A stretch of DNA of 64,000 bases, taken from NCBI GenBank assembly GCA_910589395.1, contig CAJUTL010000017.1:1-64000 (forward strand), written 5' to 3'. The notes beneath the pieces were generated by a model that made no database searches, was not told the origin of the DNA, and saw nothing but the letters and a program-made list of their open reading frames with translations. Source of the stretch: an uncultured Oscillospiraceae bacterium. Lineage in GTDB: Bacteria > Bacillota_A > Clostridia > Oscillospirales > Acutalibacteraceae. The position numbers were made by a program, and so were the translations under genes. This document shows positions 23,802 through 32,359 of the stretch, in pieces. Every line of letters starts with the position of its first letter. Position 1 is the first letter of the stretch.

Positions 23802-24641
23802 ATGCGGGAGATCACAGTGGAAGCGATCACTGCGGCGGTCAGTAAGGCCTGTGTGAGAGCCAACCGGGAGCTGCCGCCGGACCTGGAGAAACATCTTCGG
23901 AACAGCACCGATTGGGAAGAAAGCTCTGTGGGAAAGGCGATTTTGTGTGATCTGTGCCGGAATTTAGACGCCGCCAGGGAAATGAAAATTCCCATCTGTC
24001 AGGATACCGGAATGGCGGTGGTGTTTGCAGAAGTAGGCCAGGAGCTCCATATCCTCGGCGATTTTGAAGCCGCCGTAAACCGGGGCGTTCGGGAGGGGTA
24101 TCTGAAAGGGCTGCTGCGCTGCTCTGTGGTAAGGGATCCTTTGCGCCGGGAAAATACGGAGGACAATACGCCGGCGGTGCTGCATACGCGCCTGGTGCCG
24201 GGGGACAAGCTCCGGCTGACGGTAGCCCCCAAGGGCTTTGGCAGCGAAAATATGAGCAGGCTCAAAATGCTTACCCCAGCGGCAAAGAAGCAGGATATTC
24301 TGAATTTTGTCGTAGAAACCGTGAAACTGGCTGGAAGTAACCCTTGTCCGCCGGTGGTTTTGGGCGTGGGGCTCGGCGGGGATTTTGAGCTCTGTGCGTA
24401 TCTGGCGAAAAAAGCGCTGTGCAGGGAGGTTTCTGTGCGAAATCCAGACCCCTTTTATGCTGGGCTGGAAGCGGAGCTGCTGGAGGCGGTCAATGAAACC
24501 GGGATCGGTCCCCAGGGCTTTGGCGGCAGGGTAACGGCCCTGGCGGTGAATCTGGAAGCGTTTCCCACTCATATCGCCGGCCTGCCGGTGGCAGTAAACG
24601 TGGGCTGCCATGTGACCCGCCACGAAACGATCGTTCTTTAG
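23802..24641 (+). CDS. Class I fumarate hydratase alpha-subunit (TtdA-like)
   Basis: 279 residues, the N-terminal-domain subunit of the iron-sulfur hydro-lyases (fumarase or L-tartrate dehydratase). Likely [4Fe-4S] cysteines lie in PICQDTG (about 66-72), GSNPCPPVVLGVG (about 168-180) and NVGCHVTRH near the end. ATG 23802 follows GAAGGGAG by six bases. The beta subunit that normally follows directly is missing: the next gene is an unrelated AT-rich orphan. A functional enzyme would need a beta subunit encoded elsewhere. Tartrate and fumarate forms cannot be told apart here. Confidence 0.87.
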   Translation: MREITVEAITAAVSKACVRANRELPPDLEKHLRNSTDWEESSVGKAILCDLCRNLDAAREMKIPICQDTGMAVVFAEVGQELHILGDFEAAVNRGVREGYLKGLLRCSVVRDPLRRENTEDNTPAVLHTRLVPGDKLRLTVAPKGFGSENMSRLKMLTPAAKKQDILNFVVETVKLAGSNPCPPVVLGVGLGGDFELCAYLAKKALCREVSVRNPDPFYAGLEAELLEAVNETGIGPQGFGGRVTALAVNLEAFPTHIAGLPVAVNVGCHVTRHETIVL

Positions 24642-24714
24642 GCGGCTGCTATGCCCTGTATTCCAGTAAAAAGCGGTATACTGAAAATAAATGGATGCTT
24701 TATGGAGGATATGA

Positions 24715-25263
24715 GTGAAGACATTTGATGAATTGATTCTTGTGAACTACTGTTACCCAGATTGTGTTCCGTTAAAGAATATCATGAGACTTCCTCAAAA
24801 AGAAGCATTTGCATTGGCTTCCGCGTTTGCAGAATCACATCCGGAGACTACAGCTTTTTATCGCTTTGCAGACTTTGAAAATTACTACACATTGCGAAAA
24901 AGCCAAGACGAATATTTATATTCACGGTTCATTGAATTAGGCGGCACACCGGAAGAAAAACACCCACTCTCCTTTGTAATGGAAGGAAGCGAGTATCTTT
25001 TTGATTGGTTTGGAAAAGGAATAGAATCAAGATTGCGTTTGCGGGATATTCTGCCTTGTCATATCAGCTTCACAATAGGGGACAGCGGGGCTGATTACGG
25101 GAAATACGGAAAGATAGAATTACTGACAATGGAGGATATAAAAGAGCAGCTACTGAAGTATGGCGGCAATTTTGATGCTTTTGTGGAAGCGGTAGGCAGG
25201 CATTATGTAGAAGCGCAGCTTTGGACAGACAAATATATTACAGAGGAATACTTGATAAAATAG
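24715..25263 (+). CDS. Uncharacterised 182-residue protein, AT-rich
   Basis: I do not recognise a family. GTG 24715 has GGAGG six bases upstream. The protein is soluble, without signal peptide or membrane helix, acidic and rich in aromatic residues (FYRFADFENYYTLRKSQDEY, YLFDWFGKG). The DNA is visibly richer in A and T than its neighbours, with codons such as TTA, AGA and ATA that the rest of the window avoids, which points to recent transfer. It lies next to a decayed repeat segment. Small single genes of this kind are often immunity or antitoxin proteins, but nothing here proves it. Confidence 0.65.
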   Translation: MKTFDELILVNYCYPDCVPLKNIMRLPQKEAFALASAFAESHPETTAFYRFADFENYYTLRKSQDEYLYSRFIELGGTPEEKHPLSFVMEGSEYLFDWFGKGIESRLRLRDILPCHISFTIGDSGADYGKYGKIELLTMEDIKEQLLKYGGNFDAFVEAVGRHYVEAQLWTDKYITEEYLIK

Positions 25264-25456
25264 AAAGCATAGAAAATACCACAAAAACGCTATTCCAATA
25301 CCGTGAGATCGACCGTACTCAATTTGTACTCTGACGAAAAATCTACTGCACAAATACAGCGCTTAGAATTGCGCTGTATTGCCTCCACGCAAATTTCCTG
25401 GCTTGGAAAACACTTCAAAAGGCTTTCGCTTTTTGAACAACCTTGAAAAGAAAATG
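25264..25456. repeat. Intergenic segment with decayed element C and hairpin
   Basis: 25299-25345 resembles the middle of MITE-like element B (ACTCAATTTGTACTCTGACG, ACGAAAAATCT). A perfect ten-base hairpin AATACAGCGC-TTAGAATT-GCGCTGTATT follows (25356-25383). No gene seen. Confidence 0.5.
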
Positions 25457-25485
25457 TTGATTATTTTAGAGGAATATGCTAAAAT
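25457..25485 (+). promoter_or_regulatory. Sigma-A promoter of hpf
   Basis: -35 TTGATT (25457-25462), 17-base spacer, extended -10 TGCTAAAAT (TAAAAT 25480-25485). The leader to the start codon is about 80 bases. Confidence 0.75.
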
Positions 25486-25572
25486 AGTAGCACGGAGGGA
25501 AGCTGAGCTTCTTCTCTGAAATTCTGGCGAAAGGAAGCTTGCCACGAAGAACCGTGGCAACGGGTACAGGTC

Positions 25573-26103
25573 ATGAAGATCAATGTTATCGGAAGAAAAG
25601 TAAGCCTGAGAAACAATTTCAAGGAAATGGCGGAAAGAAAGCTTTCGAAGTTTGACAGGATCTTCGATGAGGACGCCGAGGCCACTGTCACCGCGACAGT
25701 GGAAAGAAATTGCCAGCGGGTGGAGATCACCATTCGGCAGCGTGGCATGATCTATCGGGCGGAGGATACGGCAAACGAAATGAACGAGGCGCTGGATCAC
25801 GCTATTTCAGCCCTGGGCCGGCAGATCCGCCGGAATAAAACGCGCCTGGAAAAAGCAAAGAAGATGGCTCCTGGCATTGAGTTTTCCGAGGATTATTATT
25901 ACGATGAGCCGGACGAGTCCCTGGACGTTGTGCGCACCAAGCGATTCTTTGTGGAGGTCATGACTCCAGAGGAGGCCATTTTGCAGATGAACATGATGGA
26001 TCACGAGTTTTTCCTGTTCCGGGACGATGAGAGCGGGGAAATCAACGTGGTGTACCGCCGGAAGGATGGCGCCTATGGGCTGCTGGTACCGGATGCCGGA
26101 TAA
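25573..26103 (+). CDS. hpf: Long-form ribosome hibernation promoting factor
   Basis: 176 residues. N-terminal HPF/YfiA domain (MKINVIGRKVSLRNNFKEMA, about 1-95) and the C-terminal dimerisation domain (VVRTKRFFVEVMTPEEAILQ, then HEFFLFRDDESGEINVVYRR) of the long form, which joins two 70S ribosomes into silent 100S dimers. Acidic linker with a YYYDEPDE run. Only a weak ribosome site (AGGT) precedes ATG 25573. Monocistronic with its own promoter. Confidence 0.93.
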   Translation: MKINVIGRKVSLRNNFKEMAERKLSKFDRIFDEDAEATVTATVERNCQRVEITIRQRGMIYRAEDTANEMNEALDHAISALGRQIRRNKTRLEKAKKMAPGIEFSEDYYYDEPDESLDVVRTKRFFVEVMTPEEAILQMNMMDHEFFLFRDDESGEINVVYRRKDGAYGLLVPDAG

Positions 26104-26129
26104 TTTTCTGTGAACTGTATAAAAAAGCA

Positions 26130-26167
26130 GAACGGCGGGGAAGACCGTGACGGTTTTCCCCGCTTCT
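26130..26167 (+). terminator. Hairpin after hpf
   Basis: GCGGGGAAgACCGTgACGGT paired with TTCCCCGC, a long nested stem. The T-tract is poor (TTCTC), so termination is probable but not certain. Confidence 0.65.
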
Positions 26168-26187
26168 CAATGGTTGAAAATCATTTT

Positions 26188-26304
26188 TAGAGCCCGTCCC
26201 GAAATAAGAGGTGCGCAGATTGCGCCGTCAGATTTTCAGCCAGACAATGTATGGTTGAAAATATGCAAGCAAGTTGTGTGCCGATTACTTTGGGATAGGC
26301 TCTT
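26188..26304. mobile_element. MITE-like element D (GAGCC ends), about 117 bp
   Basis: Inverted ends GAGCCCGTCCCGAAATAA (26190-26207) and TTACTTTGGGATAGGCTC (26285-26302), 14 of 18 matching, flanked by TA-rich bases. No coding capacity. It accounts for most of the gap between hpf and the methyltransferase gene. Confidence 0.6.
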
Positions 26305-26405
26305 ACAAAGCAAGGGAAGCGCTGGTTCCATTTGGCGCGCGGAATACACGCCAAACCGCCGGGTGTGATCGAACCGGTGCTTTCCCGGAAAAAGGAGTTG
26401 GAAGC

Positions 26406-27533
26406 ATGCCTGATAAAATGACCTTTTGCGCTCCCTGCCTGCTGGGGATCGAGGGCCTGGCGGCAGAGGAATTCCGGGAGCTGGGGTGCGAAGCGGTACG
26501 GGCGGAAAACGGCAGGGTGGTTTTTGAAGGGGATTATTCCACTTTGGCCCGCGCCAATTTGAACAGCCGCTATGCGGAGCGGATCCTGATCCTGCTGGGC
26601 GAATTCCGGGCCTTGAGCTTTGAGGAGCTGTTTCAGGGAGTAAAGACCTTGCCTTGGGAGGCTTTTCTACAGCGGGAAGATACTTTTCCTGTTACCGGAA
26701 GCAGCCTTTCCAGCCAGCTGCACAGCGTTCCGGATTGCCAGGCGATCATCAAAAAAGCGGTGGTCGAGCGGCTGAAGGAGCGGTACCGGCTTTCCTGGTT
26801 CCCGGAAACGGGCCCCCTCCACCGAATCAAGTTTCGTATTTTGAAGAATCAGGTCAGCGTGATGCTGGATACCAGCGGCGAGGGGCTTCACAAGCGGGGC
26901 TATCGCCGGGAATCCACCGCCGCGCCTATCAAGGAAACCCTGGCCGCCGCCCTGTGCAAGCTGGCCCGTGTTCGGCCGGACGGCAATGTGATCGATCCCT
27001 TCTGCGGCTCCGGCACGCTGCTGATTGAGGCTGCCTTGCTGGCTTCTAACCGGGCCCCCGGCCTGGGCCGCCGTTTCCTGGCGGAAACCTGGAAGGACGC
27101 GGAGCCGGGCCTCTGGAAAACGGAGCGGGAGCGGGCGGAGGATCTGATCCGCCGGGACGCCGTCTTCCATGCCTCCGGCTATGATATCGATCCCGCCGCC
27201 GTTGCCCTGACCCTGGAAAACGCCAAAAAGGCCGGGGTGGCCGGTTTCGTGAAGGCGGAGGAACGGGAGATCGAAGGATTTTCCTCAGAGGATAAGTACG
27301 GCTGCGTGGTGTGTAACCCGCCCTATGGAGAACGGCTGCTGGATCTGGAGGCGGCGGAAAAAATTTACCGCACCCTGGGCCGGGTGTTCCAGCAGAAGCC
27401 CGGCTGGAGCTATGGGATCATTACGCCGGACGAGGACTTTGAAAAGCTCTTCGGTCGGAAAGCCGATAAACGCCGTAAGCTTTATAACGGTATGATCAAA
27501 TGCCAGTTTTATCAGTATTTCAAAAACCGGTGA
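26406..27533 (+). CDS. THUMP-domain class I SAM-dependent RNA methyltransferase (RlmL N-terminal type)
   Basis: 375 residues. An N-terminal ferredoxin-like/THUMP part (about 1-160) and a Rossmann methyltransferase domain with DPFCGSGTLLIEAAL (SAM site) and the catalytic VCNPPYGERL (NPPY, as in N2-guanine methyltransferases). Resembles B. subtilis YpsC and the m2G2445 half of E. coli RlmL, so a 23S rRNA N2-guanosine modification is likely. ATG 26406 has AAAGGAG eight bases ahead; the upstream extension runs through element D and is rejected. Confidence 0.88.
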   Translation: MPDKMTFCAPCLLGIEGLAAEEFRELGCEAVRAENGRVVFEGDYSTLARANLNSRYAERILILLGEFRALSFEELFQGVKTLPWEAFLQREDTFPVTGSSLSSQLHSVPDCQAIIKKAVVERLKERYRLSWFPETGPLHRIKFRILKNQVSVMLDTSGEGLHKRGYRRESTAAPIKETLAAALCKLARVRPDGNVIDPFCGSGTLLIEAALLASNRAPGLGRRFLAETWKDAEPGLWKTERERAEDLIRRDAVFHASGYDIDPAAVALTLENAKKAGVAGFVKAEEREIEGFSSEDKYGCVVCNPPYGERLLDLEAAEKIYRTLGRVFQQKPGWSYGIITPDEDFEKLFGRKADKRRKLYNGMIKCQFYQYFKNR

Positions 27534-27561
27534 TCGCCGGTCTTTTTGTGGAGGGTAGCTT

Positions 27562-28194
27562 ATGAAGCTGCTGCAAAGGCTGAGAGGAGAAATGGAAACC
27601 GCCCGCCTGCTTTTAAGGCGCTGGAAGAGGGACGATTTTCAGGAGTATGTACAGCTTATGTCCGATCCGGAGGTCATGCTTCCCGCCGGGGCAGAGCCTG
27701 CTTCCACCCTGGAAAAGGCCATGACCGCCTTTCACCGGGATCAGCGCAATGAGGGGTGCTTTGCCATTGCCCTGAAGGAAACGGGTCAGGTGGTCGGGCG
27801 GATCAAGTTCCAATCCGATCTGCGCCGGTTTCATGTGAAGAGCCTGTCTCTGGGGTATGAGCTGCGGCGGGACTGCTGGGGGAACGGCTATATGCCGGAG
27901 GCCCTGCGGGCCATGATTGTGCGGGCCTTTGAACGGGAAAAGGTAGATGTGCTGGGGATCAGTCATTTTTCGGAAAACACTCGTTCCCGAAGGGTCATCG
28001 AAAAATGCGGCTTCCGGTATGAGGGTACCATTCACCATGCCGTGCGCCGAAGCGATGGAGAGATCATGGACGACATGTGCTACTGTATTCTGCGGGAGGA
28101 TTACCCGGCCTGGAAAGAGCTCTACGGCAGCGGCGTGGAATCGGACCAACCGCTTTTGGAGCAGGAAAATCTTTCATACCGAAGGGAGAAGTGA
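27562..28194 (+). CDS. GNAT acetyltransferase (RimJ/RimL-like)
   Basis: 210 residues. METARLLLRRWKRDDFQEYV opens a RimJ/RimL-type GNAT domain; LGYELRRDCWGNGYMPEA holds the acetyl-CoA pyrophosphate loop and SENTRSRRVIEKCGFRYEG the C-terminal motif. Protein N-terminal or small-molecule acetylation is possible; no substrate can be named. ATG 27562 has GGAGGG six bases upstream; the in-frame ATG at 27592 (AGGAGAA upstream) is also possible. It ends two bases before rarA. Confidence 0.83.
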   Translation: MKLLQRLRGEMETARLLLRRWKRDDFQEYVQLMSDPEVMLPAGAEPASTLEKAMTAFHRDQRNEGCFAIALKETGQVVGRIKFQSDLRRFHVKSLSLGYELRRDCWGNGYMPEALRAMIVRAFEREKVDVLGISHFSENTRSRRVIEKCGFRYEGTIHHAVRRSDGEIMDDMCYCILREDYPAWKELYGSGVESDQPLLEQENLSYRREK

Positions 28195-28196
28195 GC

Positions 28197-29534
28197 ATGT
28201 GGCAGCAAACCTTTTTTGAGCCGGATCCCCAAAGCGTTCCGCTGGCCACCCGCCTGCGTCCCAGGGATCTCACGGAATTTGTAGGGCAGGAGCATTTGCT
28301 GGGGGAGGGCAAGGTTCTGCGGAGGCTCATTGACCGAGATCAGGTTACCTCCATGATCTTCTGGGGGCCGCCTGGGGTGGGCAAAACCACCCTTGCCCGG
28401 ATCATCGCCGGAAAGACCCAGGCAAATTTTATCAATTTCAGCGCCGTGACCAGTGGAATCAAGGAGATTAAGGAGGTCATGGGCGAGGCGGAGAAAAGCC
28501 GCCTGCTGGGGGAAAAGACCATTCTGTTTGTAGATGAGATCCACCGCTTCAACAAGGCTCAACAGGACGCCTTCCTGCCCTTTGTAGAGCGGGGCAGCAT
28601 CGTGCTGATCGGCGCCACCACGGAAAATCCCTCCTTTGAAGTGAATTCCGCTCTGCTTTCCCGGTGCAAGGTGTTCGTGCTTCAGGCGCTGACTGTGGCG
28701 GATCTGACGAAGCTTTTGCACCGCGCTCTGGGGGACGAGCGAGGCTTCCCGGGCATGGAGGTGGAAATTTCGGAGGATATGCTGGAAACCGTGGCAAGTT
28801 TCGCTAACGGCGACGCCCGCACGGCCCTGGGCACATTGGAAATGGTGCTGCTGAACGCGGAGCATACCGGGAAAAAGGTAGTGGTGACCCCGGAGCTTTT
28901 GGAGCAGTGCGTCAACCGGAAATCCCTGCTGTACGATAAAAAGGGGGAAGAGCACTACAATCTTATCTCCGCCCTGCACAAATCCATGCGAAACAGCGAC
29001 CCGGACGCGGCGGTCTACTGGCTGGCCCGTATGCTGGAGGCCGGGGAGGATCCCCTGTACGTGGCAAGGCGCCTGATCCGGTTTGCCAGCGAGGATATCG
29101 GCATGGCGGACAGCCGGGCCCTGGAGATCGCCACGGCGGCCTGGCAGGCCAGCCATTTTATCGGTATGCCGGAATGCACCGTGCATCTCACCCACGCCGT
29201 GGTGTACCTTTCTCTGGCCCCGAAATCCAACGCGCTCTACATGGCCTATGAAAGCGCCAAAAAGGACGCGCTGGAGATGCTGGCGGAGCCGGTGCCCCTT
29301 GCGATCCGCAACGCCCCCACCAGGCTGATGAAGGAGCTGCACTATGGCGAGGGCTATCAATACGCCCACGATACGGAGGAAAAGCTGACAAATCTCCAGT
29401 GCCTGCCGGATTCCCTTCAGGGAAAAAGCTATTATCACCCCACCGACCAGGGCAGCGAGGCCAGAGTAAAGGAACGCCTGCGGCAGATCAAGGAGTGGAA
29501 GCGGCAGCATTCGCCGGAGAAAAAGGAAAAATAG
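28197..29534 (+). CDS. rarA: Replication-associated recombination protein RarA (MgsA)
   Basis: 445 residues, AAA+ ATPase of the clamp-loader group. Walker A GPPGVGKTTLA (about 57-67), Walker B ILFVDEIHRFNKAQQDA, arginine-finger region ALLSRCKVF, and the C-terminal part KLMHYG-like MKELHYGEGYQYAHD. Acts at stalled forks. ATG 28197 follows GAAGGGAGAAG. The antisense frame on the other strand (462 codons) is only a GC-composition shadow. Confidence 0.93.
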   Translation: MWQQTFFEPDPQSVPLATRLRPRDLTEFVGQEHLLGEGKVLRRLIDRDQVTSMIFWGPPGVGKTTLARIIAGKTQANFINFSAVTSGIKEIKEVMGEAEKSRLLGEKTILFVDEIHRFNKAQQDAFLPFVERGSIVLIGATTENPSFEVNSALLSRCKVFVLQALTVADLTKLLHRALGDERGFPGMEVEISEDMLETVASFANGDARTALGTLEMVLLNAEHTGKKVVVTPELLEQCVNRKSLLYDKKGEEHYNLISALHKSMRNSDPDAAVYWLARMLEAGEDPLYVARRLIRFASEDIGMADSRALEIATAAWQASHFIGMPECTVHLTHAVVYLSLAPKSNALYMAYESAKKDALEMLAEPVPLAIRNAPTRLMKELHYGEGYQYAHDTEEKLTNLQCLPDSLQGKSYYHPTDQGSEARVKERLRQIKEWKRQHSPEKKEK

Positions 29535-29542
29535 TTGTAAAC

Positions 29543-29590
29543 AAAAAAGCGGCCCTTCCGCACAGTTTAACGCGGAAGGGCCGCTTTTCT
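29543..29590. terminator. Bidirectional terminator between rarA and MATE gene
   Basis: AAAAAAGCGGCCCTTCCG, loop, CGGAAGGGCCGCTTTTCT. T-runs on both strands serve the two converging genes. Confidence 0.92.
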
Positions 29591-29598
29591 GTGCCGCC

Positions 29599-30936
29599 TT
29601 AGGAAACCAGACGGTGCTTCAGCGTGCGAAACCGGAGAACTCCTACAAGATCCGCCAAAAACCAGCCGATGGGAACCGACCACCAGATGCCGGTGATGCC
29701 GATCCAGGGTACGGCGGAAAGGGTATAGGCCAGCAGGACCCGGGTACCCAGAGAGATCCCGGTCAAAATCAGGGACATGCCGGGGCGCTCAATGGCCCGG
29801 TACAGCCCGTACAGCAAAAACAGCCCGGCGATCCCGCAGTAAAACGCGCCCTCGATCCGCAGATAGGAAATGCCGATGGAAAGGATCTCCGTTTCCTGAG
29901 GCTGAAGAAACAGCAAAAGCAGCTGCCGGGCAAACAGCACCACAAGAGCGGAGACGCACAGGCTGAAAAGGAGAGACACACGCAGAGCGGAGCGAATTCC
30001 CCGCCGAATACGCTCCGGCTTTTTTGCGCCGTAGTTCTGGGCAATAAAGGTGGAAAAGGCGTTGCCGAAATCCTGCACGGGCATATAGGCAAAGGAATCG
30101 ATTTTCACAGCGGCGGCAAAAGCTGCCATCACTCCGGCCCCAAAGCTGTTTACCAGGCCCTGCACCATCAGGATCCCCAAATTCATCACGGATTGCTGTA
30201 AGCAGGTGAGTACAGAGGCCGAGCTTAATTCTCTGACCGCCTTTCCGCTGATTTTCATAGCGCCCCGATGGATCCGCAGCCAGGGACAGCGTAGCAGCGT
30301 GTACAAAAGGATCCCCAGCCCGGAGCACCATTGTGCGATCACCGTAGCCCACGCGGCTCCGGCGGCGCCCCGCTGAAGCACCAGAACAAACAGAAGATCT
30401 AGCCCGATATTCAGAAACGCCGCGCCGCCCAGAAACAGCAGGGGAGCCATGGAATTTCCCACAGCCCGCAGAAGGGAGGCGTAATAATTGTACAGGAAAG
30501 TGGCGCCGATCCCCCAGAATACCACCCATACATATTCCCGCATCAGGGAATACACCTGGGCAGGCACGGAAAGCGCGGCTAAAATCTCATCCAAAAAGAG
30601 AAAGGCCGCGGCGTTCAGCGCCAGGGTAAGGACAAGGATCAAAAGAAACGAAACAAACCGGTCAGACCGCAGCCGCTCCAGATCTCCCGCCCCGTAGCGC
30701 ATGGAAAAGATCGCGCCGCTTCCCAGGCACAGCCCCAGCAGGATCGAAGTGAGAAAGGTCATCAGCGTATAAGCGGAGCCCACCGCTGCCAGCGCGTCAG
30801 AACCCAGATAACGGCCCACAATGAGAGTGTCCGCCACATTGTAAAATTGCTGCAAAAGATTACCGCAGATCATAGGCACCGCAAAGCGCAGCATAGTTTT
30901 TGTAACAGAGCCCTGTGTCAAGTCGTGACTCGCCAT
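29599..30936 (-). CDS. MATE family efflux transporter
   Basis: 445 residues, 12 predicted helices in two halves. The opening TKTMLRFAVPMICGNLLQQF and YNVADTLIVGRYLGSDALAA are typical of the NorM/DinF-type multidrug and toxin exporters. ATG 30936 has GGGAGG nine bases upstream; the upstream extension is rejected. Substrate unknown. Single-gene unit with its own promoter. Confidence 0.88.
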   Translation of the reverse strand: MASHDLTQGSVTKTMLRFAVPMICGNLLQQFYNVADTLIVGRYLGSDALAAVGSAYTLMTFLTSILLGLCLGSGAIFSMRYGAGDLERLRSDRFVSFLLILVLTLALNAAAFLFLDEILAALSVPAQVYSLMREYVWVVFWGIGATFLYNYYASLLRAVGNSMAPLLFLGGAAFLNIGLDLLFVLVLQRGAAGAAWATVIAQWCSGLGILLYTLLRCPWLRIHRGAMKISGKAVRELSSASVLTCLQQSVMNLGILMVQGLVNSFGAGVMAAFAAAVKIDSFAYMPVQDFGNAFSTFIAQNYGAKKPERIRRGIRSALRVSLLFSLCVSALVVLFARQLLLLFLQPQETEILSIGISYLRIEGAFYCGIAGLFLLYGLYRAIERPGMSLILTGISLGTRVLLAYTLSAVPWIGITGIWWSVPIGWFLADLVGVLRFRTLKHRLVS

Positions 30937-30975
30937 GGCTTGTGACCTCCCTTCCGAACATTGAAACCGGAAACT

Positions 30976-31004
30976 ATCATACCCCAAAACGTGAAGAAGG
31001 TCAA
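30976..31004 (-). promoter_or_regulatory. Sigma-A promoter of the MATE gene
   Basis: Minus strand: -35 TTGACC (30999-31004), 17-base spacer, -10 TATGAT (30976-30981). Confidence 0.7.
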
Positions 31005-31015
31005 ATCGGGGTTAA

Positions 31016-31720
31016 GCGGCGATAAGCAATGAGAAATTAGCAATTAGCAATTAGCAATTAGCAATTAGCAATTAGCAATGAAAGGGCCCAAGCGTTGCAG
31101 GCAGCGCCCGATTGTAACCAGCGCCCGCTGGATTGGAATTTGCAGCGTTGGTTACAACGCTTGGGCCGCCGCACTCACTCGTGAAGCTGCTTAGTGCAAA
31201 CGGACAGTTTCCGGCCCGACCCTTAGTAAGCAGATAAATTGGAATTTAGCGGCGAGGCGCCGCAGCCACTCGTGAAGCGGCCGAGTGTAAGAGAACAGCT
31301 TCTGGCCCGACCGTTAGCAAGCAGATAAATTGGAATTTGTAGCGTGCCGCTACACCTGCTTGTGAAGCTGTTGGGTGCAGGAGACTGGTTTTCGACCCGA
31401 CCAACGGCGAGGTGCTCACTTCCCACCTGTCATTCTGAACGAAGTGAAGAATCTCGTCCTTTTGCCCTTTTTACGTAGGAATCAAGGCCGAGATTCTTCA
31501 CCTACGGCTCAGAATGACGGTGAGAGACCTGTGTGCGAAACTATAATTTAGCGGTCTCCCTGCGGTCGGGTCAGAAATCATTTTCCTGCACCAAGCAAGG
31601 GCACGAGTGGCCGCGGCGCCTCGTCGCCAAACTATAATTTACCGCATTCAATTTATTGTTTTGTTGCCCCCTGCTAATTGCTCATTGCCAATTCCTAATT
31701 TCTCATTCACATTTGCGCCC
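31016..31720. repeat. Repeat island I5 (largest, nested inverted repeat)
   Basis: The left edge is a heptad array, TAGCAAT repeated about six times (31024-31080); the right edge is its inverted form (about 31673-31710, TAATTGC/TCATTGC units). Inside lie three direct CACTCGTGAAGC modules (about 31170-31230, 31250-31322, 31340-31410), a TGTCATTCTG palindrome (31438-31519) and one inverted CACGAGTGGCCGCGG module (about 31550-31625). The mini-palindrome occurs as AAATTGGAATTT on the left and AAACTATAATTT on the right. No gene. Confidence 0.82.
31438..31519. repeat. TGTCATTCTG palindrome, copy g
   Basis: Starts TGTCATTCTGAACGAAGTG and ends CTCAGAATGAC. The right arm has CACCTACGG in place of GTCACTTCGTT. 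Confidence 0.8.
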
Positions 31721-31767
31721 CCAAAATATGAAGGATTTGTTAAAAGTCAAATTTTTCTAAAAACCTA

Positions 31768-31796
31768 TTGACTTTTCCTGACCATGAAGCTAAAAT
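31768..31796 (+). promoter_or_regulatory. groESL sigma-A promoter
   Basis: -35 TTGACT (31768-31773), 17-base spacer, -10 TAAAAT (31791-31796), immediately before the CIRCE operator. Confidence 0.88.
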
Positions 31797-31800
31797 AAGT

Positions 31801-31827
31801 TTAGCACTCAGGGGTAAAGAGTGCTAA
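31801..31827 (+). promoter_or_regulatory. CIRCE operator (HrcA site)
   Basis: TTAGCACTC, nine bases, GAGTGCTAA: a perfect match to the known consensus. Placed just after the -10 box, so HrcA would block initiation. The hrcA gene itself is not in the window. Confidence 0.97.
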
Positions 31828-32021
31828 AATCCCCTGAGAACGCCAAAGCGGTGAAAGCCTTCGCCTGCTTCGGCGCAAAGGAAGGTAATCCTCTTTTTCG
31901 CGCGGCTTCGCGCGGTTTTAGCCCTCTTCCCCGGAGAGAGCGAAAACAGTTGAGATTTTTTACCGGGGAGAAAGGAACGGCCCGGAAAACGGAAAATCAA
32001 AAGGGCCGAGGGTGTGTGTTT
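31828..32021 (+). other. Long groES leader
   Basis: About 195 bases between the operator and the groES start, unusually long for groESL. It contains several GC-rich hairpins (GCCTGCTTCGGC near 31864 and CGCGCGGCTTCGCGCG near 31899). No start codon with a ribosome site other than that of groES is convincing. Confidence 0.5.
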
Positions 32022-32306
32022 ATGACCATTAAACCACTGTTGGACAGAGTTCTGATCAAGGCTGAGGAAGCGGAGGAGACCACGAAGAGCGGCATCGTAC
32101 TGGCAGCCAAGTCTCAGGAAAAGCCCCAGATCGCCCGCGTGATTGCGGTGGGCCCCGGCGGCGAAGTGGATGGCAAGGAGATCAAGATGTACCTGAAAGA
32201 AGGAGATCGCGTGATCTCCGCCAAGTACAGCGGCACGGAAGTAAAGATCGATGGGGAAGAGTATACCATCGTAAAGCAGTCCGATATCCTGGCTGTGGTT
32301 GAGTAA
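32022..32306 (+). CDS. groES: Co-chaperonin GroES
   Basis: 94 residues, standard length. MTIKPLLDRVLIKAEEAEE, the mobile loop ETTKSGIVLAAKSQEKPQ and the end EYTIVKQSDILAVVE are typical. Forms the heptameric lid of GroEL. ATG 32022 follows GAGGGTG. Long in-frame upstream codons from 31821 belong to the leader. Confidence 0.97.
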   Translation: MTIKPLLDRVLIKAEEAEETTKSGIVLAAKSQEKPQIARVIAVGPGGEVDGKEIKMYLKEGDRVISAKYSGTEVKIDGEEYTIVKQSDILAVVE

Positions 32307-32359
32307 GCTTGTAATCTGTTCTTCACTATTCAAGTATTTTTAGAAAGGATCGATATACT

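Noticed and set aside
25356..25383. AATACAGCGC hairpin as terminator of the 182-residue protein gene
   Set aside because: Followed by GCCTCC, not T; kept only as a hairpin within the intergenic segment.
28122..29510. 462-codon antisense frame opposite rarA
   Set aside because: High-GC third positions keep the opposite strand open; no ribosome site or family motif, and rarA is intact.
31024..31080. Possible CRISPR array
   Set aside because: The tandem unit is 7 bp without spacers; no cas gene is near.
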